Below, piece by piece: positions 29,301-37,267 of a DNA stretch of 64,000 bases. Below the pieces are notes generated by a model that was not told the origin of the DNA, made no database searches, and saw only the letters and a program-made list of their open reading frames with translations. This DNA comes from Chryseolinea lacunae. Its GTDB lineage: Bacteria > Bacteroidota > Bacteroidia > Cytophagales > Cyclobacteriaceae. The stretch lies in NCBI RefSeq assembly GCF_016735595.1, contig NZ_JAERRB010000018.1, forward strand, positions 62,001-126,000. Direction: 5' to 3'. The position numbers and the translations under genes are program-made. Position 1 is the stretch's first letter. The number at the start of each line of letters is the position of its first letter.

Positions 29301-29581
29301 ACGCCTTCCGAGCCATCGGGATGCGACCAGCCGTCGTAAACATCGGCCCGAAATAGTGGCGGCGTCGGCGTTGTTCCAAAATACAAGTCGAATGTGTATC
29401 CGGAAATATCCGTTTCATAGGGGAACGACCAGACAAGCGATGCCCAGAGGTCGACCTTCGTAGCACCGTCGATGGGATTAAATGGCGCTGGAGTCGGGAG
29501 TGCAGTTTGTGCAAGAAGCGGACCGAATGCCGAAGCGAAGGCAAACAAACCCAATGCGATAATCCTTCCAACAACTGTCAT
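26351..29581 (-). CDS. Large secreted FGE-sulfatase (SUMF1) protein with FN3-like and CarboxypepD_reg-like repeats, T9SS cargo
   Basis: About 1076 residues. Order: signal peptide; three FN3-like modules (about 30-350), each with a TYYWKVVAVD-type strand; a formylglycine-generating-enzyme-like domain (about 360-680) with GGTFTMGQSDTD, LPTEAEWEYAAMGG and YDMSGNVGEVCFDFY; four regulatory-like repeats (about 690-985), each containing GxxPxxGVxI and GWSGTLTPLLTGYNFSPA; and a type A T9SS sorting domain starting VTIYPNPTSGSFFV. It should be exported through the outer membrane and attached or released there. The open frame starts with a TTG at 29587; ATG 29581 is preferred. A sugar- or protein-binding role is inferred; true FGE activity is doubtful since the catalytic Cys pair is not evident. 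Confidence 0.9.
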   Translation of the reverse strand: MTVVGRIIALGLFAFASAFGPLLAQTALPTPAPFNPIDGATKVDLWASLVWSFPYETDISGYTFDLYFGTTPTPPLFRADVYDGWSHPDGSEGVYKVADDPLVMMEFLSFVPLINPETTYYWKVAVKDGSGHVAEGPVASFTSARENPLPSEPTLLSPSNKASDVSRNITLTWKKSVDPDGDAVFYQLFFGTNALNTSYQPLLADNLTTTSYSFSNNLSDQQTYYWKVVAVDKYSGTLVSHDGTNETWSFTVENYVNDAPGAPALVAPTQAAQNIGNNVLLAWSASTDKDDDVVTYDLYLDKTPAPSTLLAHNLDRTRHSVRLDDAGTYYWKIVAKDVQGASTSSDVFSFTTWTTPPPFSYELVPVEGGTFTMGQSDTDKVLFGYHVATGAPIYMDATMEQPAHNVSVPNFAIGKYLVTNAQFVTFLNAVKHMITLGDSWTFSAHPRKGFYYTDAFLKDESTEAGQSIPIGQIYDATRTDRAVGYEKYYDSPIIWNGQSFSVDPGFENHPVRFVYFEAARHFAQWLGMDLPTEAEWEYAAMGGKFSHGYTFSGSNTLTDVMADKVPEIFPGQSTQPVGTKMANELGIYDMSGNVGEVCFDFYDRDFYKRTTGPGLPIGSTYLLRMGHTVRGLASHVSGRVKARSYDANDSYAELAGIRLIKRSTRIFSVSGYVRGKSGRIGDVTFDGLPFELRTEQFGSYFTGLPEGWSGTITPRARGYIFSPASITINNLQADQQFDFTGTLSSSYTVAGKITDAAGKPIAGVAIQGALSPTVTDENGDYTFQTYTGWSGTLTPLLTGYNFSPAARTVVNQTSDIKLQDFSASFSGVFLLSGKIADQNGDALAAVLLKGFPQEVTTDGDGNYQTSVTGGWSGSVVPDLAGYVFAPAQREVTSVNADITHLDFSGAYVGNYLISGIVTNNEGEPLPGVSISNGSQSVVTNAAGQYVFTVPPDWTGTLTPGLQGYFFEPDHISLSAIRNSIGHQDFTAQEIPLANEEDVASAVTIYPNPTSGSFFVKSRYTNAHYSVMSGLGKPVPIQVRTFEGYVQVTMDNISPGVYVLTIETLTATLSKKIVLTQ

Positions 29582-29753
29582 AGCCAATATTTAAATACCA
29601 TCTTAAGTGCCCTGGCGAGGAATGTTACGATAAAGAAAAAAAGGCAAACGATACCTTGTGGCACCTGGTGGTGGAGAGGCAACTGCCCGGTTGCTTTATT
29701 TAAATTTTCAAAAAACGTGTATGCCATGCGTTGCACATCGTTGAACTTACCTT

Positions 29754-29798
29754 GCAAAGAAACACCAGTCCGGCAACAAAAAATTGTACGTTTCGGAA
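29754..29798 (-). promoter_or_regulatory. Promoter-like module, copy B
   Basis: Second copy of the module at 24947-24991: the same 19-mer (29798-29780), again 16 bp of unrelated spacer, then the same 10-mer GTTTCTTTGC (29763-29754). It lies 172 bp upstream of the T9SS protein start (29581). The rest of the 29582-29898 spacer contains no gene. Confidence 0.6.
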
Positions 29799-29898
29799 AA
29801 TCATTCGGCCTCAGCCGAGGCATGTTTGATGAAGAGAGTGGTTACTTTGAGGATCGGATCGGGATATCCTGGATAAAAAAATGCGGTTCGGAAATCGA

Positions 29899-30714
29899 TT
29901 AAAACAAACGGAACCGGTTGGACAACGAGTTCGAAGTTCCGAGCAATTCCTTGGGCGTTTTTCCACAAATCGATTTGAAATCACGGATAAAATGGGACTG
30001 ATCGTGATAGCCAACCTCATGCGCAATATCAGACAACTTCACATCGGCTGTGCGCTCGTAGATATGTTTTAAAGCCTGATTAAACTTCACCAGCTTCATG
30101 AATTGTTTGGGCGACATGCCGAAGTGCTGCTTGAACCACGAATTGAGAGCGCGCGTGGAAAATCCCAGGCTCTCGGCCAATTGTTCTACTCCTAGTGTGT
30201 ATCCACCAGGGCCAATCAGCTTTCGGTATAACGTTTCGAAATCGTAGTTGCCTGGATGGTTAGTTAGCTGCTGCGTTACATACTGCTCAAACACGTTCAC
30301 AATCTCAGTCATCGTATCGCGTTCGGAGTTCATAAGGTCCGCCACAGCCTGCAACGCCTCAATCCTGACGGGAGCAAACCGATTTATTATTTCGGACGGG
30401 CTTATGTCAAAAATCATTTTGAAATAAACCGGATAAATAGACGCGCCAACGATGTTCATACCCGCATGCATGAACTCAACGAGTGTATTGCTGTAGCCAA
30501 CATAAAACCCGTTCTGCAAGGAAATGGGCTGGCCGGTTTCCCCAAAAATTGTTTCAATGGGTTGGGAAGATTGAAGATAAAAAAAAGACGGAAGTCCATC
30601 GGGCAACAGAAAGTCTTTGCGAACATCGCCCTCGGCAGAGGTGATTTTGAAAAAAGCCTTCACAACAAGTTCTGTTTCCCTGGAAGGAGGTAACGCTAAA
30701 AATTCATAACTCAT
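29899..30714 (-). CDS. AraC family transcriptional regulator
   Basis: A 271-residue regulator. The N-terminal sensing half is of the DUF6597 type (SREDELVVKAFF-like start, DGLPSFFYLQSSQ). The C-terminal third holds the two AraC helix-turn-helix units: LGVEQLAESLGFSTRALNSW and LSDIAHEVGYHDQSHFIRDF, closed by CGKTPKEL. ATG 30714 is preferred over the GTG one codon upstream. It is transcribed in the same direction as the large T9SS gene but is separated from it by over 300 bp that include the duplicated promoter module, so it is a possible but unproven regulator of that module. Confidence 0.93.
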   Translation of the reverse strand: MSYEFLALPPSRETELVVKAFFKITSAEGDVRKDFLLPDGLPSFFYLQSSQPIETIFGETGQPISLQNGFYVGYSNTLVEFMHAGMNIVGASIYPVYFKMIFDISPSEIINRFAPVRIEALQAVADLMNSERDTMTEIVNVFEQYVTQQLTNHPGNYDFETLYRKLIGPGGYTLGVEQLAESLGFSTRALNSWFKQHFGMSPKQFMKLVKFNQALKHIYERTADVKLSDIAHEVGYHDQSHFIRDFKSICGKTPKELLGTSNSLSNRFRLF

Positions 30715-30882
30715 CACGGCAATGCCTCTAATTAAAGCCTCAAAAGATACAACGTCACGCGGTAACTTTTGTCATTTTCTTGTCCATTCAACTTTGGCCT
30801 ATAGCAAACGGTTGAAAGGTGCTTTGGCGTGGTGGAAAATTGCGAAATAGTACTGTATTTTTTTTGTTACAAAGCTCGGCCG

Positions 30883-31509
30883 TCACTTGGCTCTGTGCGA
30901 GGTGTTGGTAGCGTTCACCTCCCAGGTCTTGCCGTTGTCGGGAGAAAATGCCTGACTCCAGACCGGGTTTTCGGGATCGGTTTTATCCCAGACAAAAACC
31001 ACCACAATATCTTTCCCCTTGAACTTGTCTTTGCAATAGAACTTGCCAATGTTTCCTTCAAACGACCCAACCACGGGTGCGTCTATTACACCAACATTAC
31101 TGTCGACCCAATAGATGCTCCACAGTTTTGTTTTGGGATTGAACAAGCGAAGAGCGATTCCTTCAAAAGGGTTGCCGTCCACCACCGTTCGATAAGTATC
31201 CATGTTGCCAATTCCGTTAAGCAGCTTGTGCATTTCAACGGTTGATTCAAACTCGATCCATTCGGTGCTGTTGGTCAACCGCGACTTCAGCTTTTTGTCT
31301 TTCAACACCCAGTTGCCGACCAGAAAATCAAAATCATTCTGCGACGATGTAGCGGACGCGCGAATTTCAAGTTCACCCGTGGTGGTGAATTTTAATTCTC
31401 CCGGAACCAGGTGTGGGTTTTTGGTCTGCCCAAAAATAGCGCCGGCACAAAAGACGGATACCACGTATAGCGTAGCCGAAAGAGATAACGTCAATTTTAA
31501 CTTTTTCAT
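30883..31509 (-). CDS. Secreted DUF1579-like protein
   Basis: A 208-residue exported protein with a signal peptide (MKKLKLTLSLSATLYVVSV...). The mature part carries FDFLVGNWVLKDKKLKSRL, then GNMDTYRTVVDGNPFEGIAL and LWSIYWVDSNVG, the order typical of the DUF1579/lipocalin-like 'heme-binding-like' beta-barrels of Bacteroidota. The ligand is unknown. Neighbours on the same strand are the AraC regulator downstream and the BIG2 lipoprotein upstream, with long gaps on both sides, so it is probably its own unit. Confidence 0.85.
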   Translation of the reverse strand: MKKLKLTLSLSATLYVVSVFCAGAIFGQTKNPHLVPGELKFTTTGELEIRASATSSQNDFDFLVGNWVLKDKKLKSRLTNSTEWIEFESTVEMHKLLNGIGNMDTYRTVVDGNPFEGIALRLFNPKTKLWSIYWVDSNVGVIDAPVVGSFEGNIGKFYCKDKFKGKDIVVVFVWDKTDPENPVWSQAFSPDNGKTWEVNATNTSHRAK

Positions 31510-31815
31510 AGTGCTATCTTTTTATGTATGAGAAATGTCCTTAAACCCTGCAACTCCCTATTCAACGGATGTCAACACGTACGTGCCTGCGACTATTAAC
31601 TGTGAGACCGACGAACAATGTTTCGTCGCATGGCGTGCTTTTAAAAACGTAAATAAGTCTTATGAAGACACATAGTCAATCACCCGTTTCGGGTAGTTGT
31701 GTGCCGGAAGCCGGACATCGGGTGGTGTCGTGGCGTGGAGAAAATCTAACAACGAAAAAAAATAGGCGAATTGTCTGGCAGCAGGTAACAGACCGATCGT
31801 TGATTCGTCGGCCGG
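31510..31815 (-). other. 306-bp intergenic stretch, no supported gene
   Basis: Between the BIG2 lipoprotein gene and the DUF1579-like gene. It holds a small hairpin (ACCCG-TTT-CGGGT, 31682-31694) without a T tail. The rightward open frame at 31662-31895 overlaps the lipoprotein gene and has no protein-like character. Confidence 0.5.
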
Positions 31816-33228
31816 TTATCGGATACAGATGCCGTTCGCGCGGTGGCCGTCTGACACATAATAGTCAGATAGATCCAATGTTGCCGCAGGAGTAACGCCT
31901 TCATATACGCGCCAGCACCTGGCAACAGGATCCTTTGAGTCGTCGCCCACTTCGTCGCCAACGAGAAATACATCATTGTCCATAACGGCAATGCCGTGAA
32001 CTGACGAATTTTTTGTGCCGTCCTCCAGAACGTGTGCACTCACGGTGTTGCCGACAATCTTCCAGTATTTTGCAACAGGTCTGCCAGCCGCGTTTTTCTC
32101 ATAGCCCCCCACATAAATGGCGTCGCCCGAAAAGGCGATGCAACTGGTTTGTGCATAGAAGGCCCCGTCGGTAAGGGGAATGGAATGCGCAGCATCATTT
32201 TTTAACAACACCGCTCTGGCATTACAACCCACGTCGGCACAGCCGCCGTTTGCAGCGAGGTACACATCATCGCCTCGTTGCCCGATGGCAGTGGCTTCAT
32301 AAAATCCGGTGGTTTCCGACAGCACAGCAACATCGTCCAGACTATTTTTCCACAGCGCCGACCAGCGATATCCTTTGTCGTTTGCCTGACCGCCGGCGAC
32401 CAACACATCGTTTCCTTTCAGGATGATGCCATTGGCCACTGACGACGACTTGCTATCAAACAAATCGGTCTGCGTGATTACGCCCGCATCGTCGGTAATA
32501 TACCAGCCCCGGAATCGCCCATTGCAATAGTCCGGACATTCTGTATTGTTAAATGAAAATCCGGCCAGGTAAACTTTATCGTCGTGAACAGCAATTGCCT
32601 TTGGAAAGGAGGAGTATTCCATGGGTTTGTTGCCGACGTTGTGAGGCACACCGTTTTTCCAGTACGTTGCTACAGTCAAATTTTTTTCGTCTACAACATT
32701 TCCTACCACATATTCATCATCCCCGGAAAACATAATAGCAAAGGCTTCTGGTGCGAACGCTTGGTCCCCCTGTAAACCGGTTTTGACACCATTTTTCCAA
32801 GAGACAGCTTGCGACAGCCAAACCGATGTGAGGCCTTTGCCCACAACATAAACATCGTAGTTTTTTAGGACGGTTAGTTTGGCCGTTGCCTTTGCCAAGG
32901 GGTTGTCATTGCTGGTGACAACAATATCGGCGGTGCCCGATTTGATTGGCGTGACTTTCCCGTTTGCATCCACCGTGGCAACCGAAATATCGCTGCTGGT
33001 CCATGTCACGCTTTTGTTGGCCGCGTTGCCTGGCGAGACCGTGGCGGTTAGTTGTTTGCCTAATGTGACGATGGATATGAGTTGTGTTTGATCGACGGTT
33101 ACCGAGCTGACGTGTATGGTAGGATCTACGACTGTTTTCACCGGATCTTCCGACGTGTCGCACGACAAGACGAGAATGAAAAATAGAAAAAACAGATTGG
33201 GACAAAAGCGCTTGATCAGACTTAGCAT
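31816..33228 (-). CDS. BIG2 (Ig-like) domain propeller lipoprotein
   Basis: A 470-residue lipoprotein (lipobox VLSC, Cys23). A BIG2 Ig-like domain spans about 38-120, with the typical ANKSVTWTSSDISVATVDAN and GTADIVVTSNDN. The rest is a repeat-rich beta-propeller of about 50-residue units such as DNDVFLVGDEVGDDSKDPVA and GDAIYVGGYEKNAAGRPVAK, each pairing a 'value' strand with WKN. It is presumably outer-membrane or surface-bound. Function unknown; adhesion or ligand binding is plausible. Confidence 0.88.
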   Translation of the reverse strand: MLSLIKRFCPNLFFLFFILVLSCDTSEDPVKTVVDPTIHVSSVTVDQTQLISIVTLGKQLTATVSPGNAANKSVTWTSSDISVATVDANGKVTPIKSGTADIVVTSNDNPLAKATAKLTVLKNYDVYVVGKGLTSVWLSQAVSWKNGVKTGLQGDQAFAPEAFAIMFSGDDEYVVGNVVDEKNLTVATYWKNGVPHNVGNKPMEYSSFPKAIAVHDDKVYLAGFSFNNTECPDYCNGRFRGWYITDDAGVITQTDLFDSKSSSVANGIILKGNDVLVAGGQANDKGYRWSALWKNSLDDVAVLSETTGFYEATAIGQRGDDVYLAANGGCADVGCNARAVLLKNDAAHSIPLTDGAFYAQTSCIAFSGDAIYVGGYEKNAAGRPVAKYWKIVGNTVSAHVLEDGTKNSSVHGIAVMDNDVFLVGDEVGDDSKDPVARCWRVYEGVTPAATLDLSDYYVSDGHRANGICIR

Positions 33229-33366
33229 ATTCCTTCAATTAGGAGTCAACGGATAATTATTTCGACTCTGAAAGATACGCGTTAATATTTTCTTTTGCCA
33301 CTGCCCTGGTCCGATAGTGTTTCCAGACGTCCGGGAAACGAACAAACCGCGTTAGGGTCTGAATCA

Positions 33367-33576
33367 CTAGTTGAAAGAATTCCGGTAGTGAAGGGGCGTT
33401 GCACCCGTTTTGTTTTTGAAAAGTTTATTGAGAGACTGCGGAAAATAAACCCGCAGTTCGAAGGCAATTTCACTTACCGAAAGGTTTGTCCGCGTCAGCA
33501 GCTCCCGTGTTTTTTCGATAACATGATTGTAGATATGCTGTTCTGTGTTTTGCCTCGTCAGGTTTTTGCGTTGCAT
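33367..33576 (-). pseudogene. AraC regulator remnant (second helix-turn-helix only)
   Basis: A 69-residue frame that matches only the very end of an AraC regulator: QHIYNHVIEKTRELLTRTNL, then SVSEIAFELRVYFPQSLNKL, and the closing KTGATPLHYRNSF. It closely resembles the tail of the regulator at 43499-44419. The sensing domain and first helix-turn-helix are missing and were not found in the 100 bp upstream. It is most likely a decay product, though a start codon is present and a short DNA-binding protein could be made. Confidence 0.6.
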
Positions 33577-33683
33577 GTTTAGTCTTGTTCATACGTTCTC
33601 ATTTTTTTTTACGGGCACAAAGATGATCACCATTCAACCGTGAAGCGTATCCGTTTCCGGGGGGTGTTGTATCCTAAAACCTG

Positions 33684-34475
33684 TCACAAAACATTTAATG
33701 CTCCGCCGTCGGCACGCATGGAAGCACCGTTGGTAGCGGACGCCAGCGGACTGGAAAGATAGACTGCCAGGTTTGCAACTTCGTTGGGAGTGATAAAGCG
33801 TTGCAGCAGCCCATTGGGATTGGTGTGCTGAACAATGGCGGCCTTCATCTGCTCAACCGAGATATTTTTTGCTTTCGCGATGTGTTCTACAGTCTGCTCC
33901 ACACCTTCCGAATAGGTTGGTCCGCCCAGTAAGGTGTTAACCGTCACGCCCGTTCCGCGAGTCAGTTTCGACAAACCATTGCTGAGCGACAACAAGGCGG
34001 TCTTGGTCATGCCATAGTGTATCATGTCGCCCGGTACATTCAAGCCCGATTCGCTGCTGATAAAAAGAATCCGTCCCCAGCCATTCTTCAACATCGAAGG
34101 AAACAAGGCTCTTGACAACCGAACCCCGCTCATGAAATTGATTTCAATAATATTCATCCACCCCTGGTCGTCAATGTCGCCGAAGGCCTTGAGCTCGAAA
34201 ATGCCGACGTTGTTTATGAGGATATCAATGGCCGGGAGCGCCAACAACAAATGCTTCACGTCATCAGCTTTCCCAAAGTCGGCAGCAAGAGCCGATACAT
34301 TTGCGCCGGGCACGAGGCCACGGAGACGCTCTGCGGCGCGTTGTGTTTTTTCTTCTGTTCGGCCGTTGATGACAACGGAGGCACCGGCCTCGGCAAGCTT
34401 CTGTGCAATGGCAAATCCAATTCCCTGTGTTGACCCGCTGATAAAGGCCGTCTTCTGTTTCAATTCCAAATCCAT
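33684..34475 (-). CDS. SDR family oxidoreductase
   Basis: A 263-residue classical short-chain dehydrogenase/reductase. The cofactor motif is slightly changed (ISGSTQGIG, residues 12-20, instead of TGxxxGIG). NNVG lies at 88-91, catalytic Ser near 140-141, and Y154/K158 in IHYGMTKTALL. GRTEEKTQRAAE after strand 2 suggests NADP(H) preference. It follows the TetR gene after 56 bp in the same direction, so it is the probable target of that regulator. The substrate is unknown. Confidence 0.9.
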   Translation of the reverse strand: MDLELKQKTAFISGSTQGIGFAIAQKLAEAGASVVINGRTEEKTQRAAERLRGLVPGANVSALAADFGKADDVKHLLLALPAIDILINNVGIFELKAFGDIDDQGWMNIIEINFMSGVRLSRALFPSMLKNGWGRILFISSESGLNVPGDMIHYGMTKTALLSLSNGLSKLTRGTGVTVNTLLGGPTYSEGVEQTVEHIAKAKNISVEQMKAAIVQHTNPNGLLQRFITPNEVANLAVYLSSPLASATNGASMRADGGALNVL

Positions 34476-34531
34476 ATATAAGTATTAAAGTTATTTTTGT
34501 ATCGATTAATACAAAATAGACAAAAAAAATA

Positions 34532-35113
34532 TCAGCCGATGACTGATAATTGCAAATTGATTAGATCCGATAATGCTTTGGTGTTCGGATACATGCGTCT
34601 GCTGATGTTCAAGCCGTTCCAGACTGTAATCAAATAACGTCCCAGGAGTTCGGGTGCTGTTTTGTTTTTCACCGTTCCGTTTTCCTGTGCCTGTTTGATG
34701 GCCCACGTAAACATGGCTTCTACTTCTTTTAAGATGGTGACGGCTTCTTTTTCAAGGGCATCGTCCAGAAAGGTCATTTCAACCACGGTGTTCGAGATGA
34801 TGCAACCGCGCAAGTGCGTGTCGCGATCGGCAGTGGCAATGCTCCTGAAAAAATCTTTGATATCGTCGATAGGCGAGGGGCTTGTCTTCAGCTGTGTTTT
34901 GAATTCCTGAAAGACCTGCCGGCGTTGCTGAAGGGCCTTGCTGAACAATTCCTTCTTTCCTCCCTTAAAGGTATTGTAAAAGCTTCCGCTGCCCATGCCG
35001 GTGGCGTTGAGTAAATCGTCGAGCGAAGTTGCGGCAAACCCCTTTTCCCAAAAGGCACGTTGCGCCTTTTCCAGAATTTGGTCCTGATTGAATGTTGTGG
35101 GTCTGCCTCTCAT
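34532..35113 (-). CDS. TetR/AcrR family transcriptional regulator
   Basis: A 193-residue repressor. The N-terminal helix-turn-helix is clear: QILEKAQRAFWEKGFAATSL followed by DDLLNATGMGSGSFYNTFKG. The C-terminal helical ligand-binding half ends ISRRMYPNTKALSDLINLQL. The open frame extends to 35170, but ATG 35113 gives the usual start MRGRPTTFNQ. It lies directly upstream of the SDR gene and is divergent from the gene at 35189 across only 75 bp, so it may control both sides. Confidence 0.92.
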   Translation of the reverse strand: MRGRPTTFNQDQILEKAQRAFWEKGFAATSLDDLLNATGMGSGSFYNTFKGGKKELFSKALQQRRQVFQEFKTQLKTSPSPIDDIKDFFRSIATADRDTHLRGCIISNTVVEMTFLDDALEKEAVTILKEVEAMFTWAIKQAQENGTVKNKTAPELLGRYLITVWNGLNISRRMYPNTKALSDLINLQLSVIG

Positions 35114-35188
35114 ATTTGTAGTGTTCGATACAAAAATAAGAATTTTTAACAAACTCACCACTACACCCAAAATCCTTTAAATTTAAGC

Positions 35189-35794
35189 ATGCTTCAAAAC
35201 CGCGTTGACCCATGGGGAAAATTCATCAAAACCAGCGCACGCGGTTTGTGGATGGGCAATCGCGGGGTTATTCATGTCGATAAAAAAATAAAGAAAGCCT
35301 TCAACCATAAAGCATGGATCACATGCGTGCTGGAGTTTAAGGAAAGAAGAAGAGAGGTGATGACCCCTGGTCGCTGGACAGAACTTTTTTTCCTGGATGA
35401 GGCCACCGCCTTTGCTGCCGGCCACAGGCCTTGTTTCGAATGTCGGCGAGACGATGCAAAACGATTTAAGGCGTGCTGGATAAACGGCAACCCAACACAT
35501 CAATTCAATTTGAAAACATCGGTTAAGTTTATCGATGAAGTCATACACAGCGAAAGGATTGATCGCGATCATAAGAAAATCACGCATCAGGCTCCGGCTT
35601 CAGGCCTTCCCGAAGGGACGTTCTTCTTGTTGGATGACAATGCTTATGTTCTGGTGAAAGGCAGACTTCATCGTTGGACTCCATTTGGATACGAGAACAG
35701 TGTCGCGTTGCCCGAGTCTCCTCTCACCATTCTGACGCCCAGGTCAATCGTAAATGCTTTTCGGGCGGGTTATGTGCCACAGGTAAAAATGTAG
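35189..35794 (+). CDS. Conserved hypothetical protein with CxxC motif
   Basis: A 201-residue cytoplasmic protein. Its most striking block is FAAGHRPCFECRRDDAKRFK, a single CxxC in a basic context, followed by an acidic-basic stretch (DEVIHSERIDRDHKKITH) and a small beta domain (GTFFLLDDNAYVLVKGRLHRW). I recognise the pattern as widely conserved but cannot name a domain. A single metal or redox pair is possible. It is divergent from the TetR gene and convergent with the DUF2200 gene. Confidence 0.82.
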   Translation: MLQNRVDPWGKFIKTSARGLWMGNRGVIHVDKKIKKAFNHKAWITCVLEFKERRREVMTPGRWTELFFLDEATAFAAGHRPCFECRRDDAKRFKACWINGNPTHQFNLKTSVKFIDEVIHSERIDRDHKKITHQAPASGLPEGTFFLLDDNAYVLVKGRLHRWTPFGYENSVALPESPLTILTPRSIVNAFRAGYVPQVKM

Positions 35795-35812
35795 ACTCAG
35801 AATAGGAAACAC

Positions 35813-36163
35813 CTACTTCCTCAAAATCTTTTCCATCGGTTTGCCTTTTGCAAGTTCATCAATCAGCTTGTCCAGATAGCGGATTTTCTGCATCAGTTTG
35901 TCTTCGATTTCCTCAACGCGATAGCCACAGATCACACCGGTGATTTTTGAAACGTTGGGGTTCAGTTGTGGTGCCTGGGCAAAGAAGTTTTCAAAGTCGG
36001 TCTTCTTTTCGATGTGGTGTTGCAGCGTTTGGGCATTGTATCCCGTCAGCCAAAAGATAATCTCATCGACCTCCGCTTTTGTTCTCCCCTTCTTCTCGGC
36101 TTTGTTAATATAGTGCGGATATACACCGGCAAACGACATTTTAAACACTCTTGAATTGTCCAT
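35813..36163 (-). CDS. DUF2200 family protein
   Basis: A 116-residue protein matching DUF2200 over its full length: [20 protein letters not shown], then [14 protein letters not shown], and [20 protein letters not shown]. These are small cytoplasmic proteins of unknown role. It ends 18 bp from the end of the neighbouring rightward gene. Start ATG 36163. Confidence 0.92.
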   Translation of the reverse strand: MDNSRVFKMSFAGVYPHYINKAEKKGRTKAEVDEIIFWLTGYNAQTLQHHIEKKTDFENFFAQAPQLNPNVSKITGVICGYRVEEIEDKLMQKIRYLDKLIDELAKGKPMEKILRK

Positions 36164-36392
36164 CTCGGGGGTGATTATAATTCGAATTTAATAAATAATG
36201 TTAGTAAGATGAATGCACGAACGGGCCACAACGTGATTCATCAATGATTATTCCGGCATAAATTTGTAGTTTTGGTTTTGGATATACAAAATGTCGTTGA
36301 TGATGATGCATAAAGTTAGGTATCTCGCCACCCTCTGAACACTGGCGTGACAAAAGCGGTTATTGCAAATCAGACGATCAAAAACAGAAGAA

Positions 36393-37259
36393 ATGAAGAT
36401 ACTTTTAACAGTAGTTTTTCTGACAACAACAATCCATTCCTTTTCGCAGTCAATCTTTCCGAGTTTAAGTCCGAAAGGAAGAATTGAACAAAGGATTGGA
36501 CTCACAGACATCTCCGTTGACTATGAGCGCCCCGCATCCCGGGGGCGTAAAGTATTTGGAGGGTTGATCGAATATGAAAAATTGTGGAGGACTGGGGCAG
36601 GCCATTGCACAAAGATCAAATTCAGCAAGCCCGTTACCATTGACAATAAAAAAATAGACCAAGGAACCTACTCGGTGTTCACGATTCCAAAAGCGAATGA
36701 ATGGACCGTAATATTAAATACAGACACAACGTTGTACGGAGTAGGATCCTACGACGAAAAGAAAGATTTACTTCGTTTCAAAACAAAGAGTCAACCAACA
36801 GATCGGTATTACGAGTCCTTGACAATAGACATTGACGTGATACCCAACAATGCTTCTGTTTCGATTGAATGGGAAAGGACCCGGATTTCATTTTTGGTGG
36901 AAACAGAATCGGACAAGGTGGCGGATGATTTTATTCAGCACCATTTGTTGACAGACAAGTCGAGCGATGCAGACGAGTATGCAGCCGCGGCAGAATATTA
37001 TTTTTACTTAGACAAGAATTTAGACCGGGCACTGATTCTCATAGACAAAGCCATCGCAAAGAAAAGTCAATCCTGGTACTACAGACAAAAAGTTGACATC
37101 CTCGAGAAACAAATGAAATACAAGGAAGCGATTGACTGTGCTACCCTCGCCATCGCATTAGATCAGAAACGAACGGAGTGGGATTCCCAAACGAGGCAAA
37201 ATATTGAAGATGAATATAAGAAGCGAATCGAGCTCTTTAAGAGCAAGCTGAAAAAATAG
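36393..37259 (+). CDS. Secreted DUF2911 protein with TPR tail
   Basis: A 288-residue exported protein. The signal peptide is MKILLTVVFLTTTIHSFSQ. The DUF2911 domain (about 22-170) has its hallmarks: ISVDYERPASRGRKVFGGLI, KLWRTGAGHCTKIKFS and GTYSVFTIP. The C-terminal third has TPR-like helices (AAEYYFYLDKNLDRALILID, YKEAIDCATLAIALDQ). ATG 36393 begins the signal peptide; the open frame starts at 36363. The family is common in Bacteroidota and uncharacterised. Confidence 0.92.
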   Translation: MKILLTVVFLTTTIHSFSQSIFPSLSPKGRIEQRIGLTDISVDYERPASRGRKVFGGLIEYEKLWRTGAGHCTKIKFSKPVTIDNKKIDQGTYSVFTIPKANEWTVILNTDTTLYGVGSYDEKKDLLRFKTKSQPTDRYYESLTIDIDVIPNNASVSIEWERTRISFLVETESDKVADDFIQHHLLTDKSSDADEYAAAAEYYFYLDKNLDRALILIDKAIAKKSQSWYYRQKVDILEKQMKYKEAIDCATLAIALDQKRTEWDSQTRQNIEDEYKKRIELFKSKLKK

Positions 37260-37267
37260 GAGCGTTG

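Noticed and set aside
31682-31694. Small ACCCG/CGGGT hairpin as a terminator
   Set aside because: No T run on either side and too far from the adjacent stop codon.
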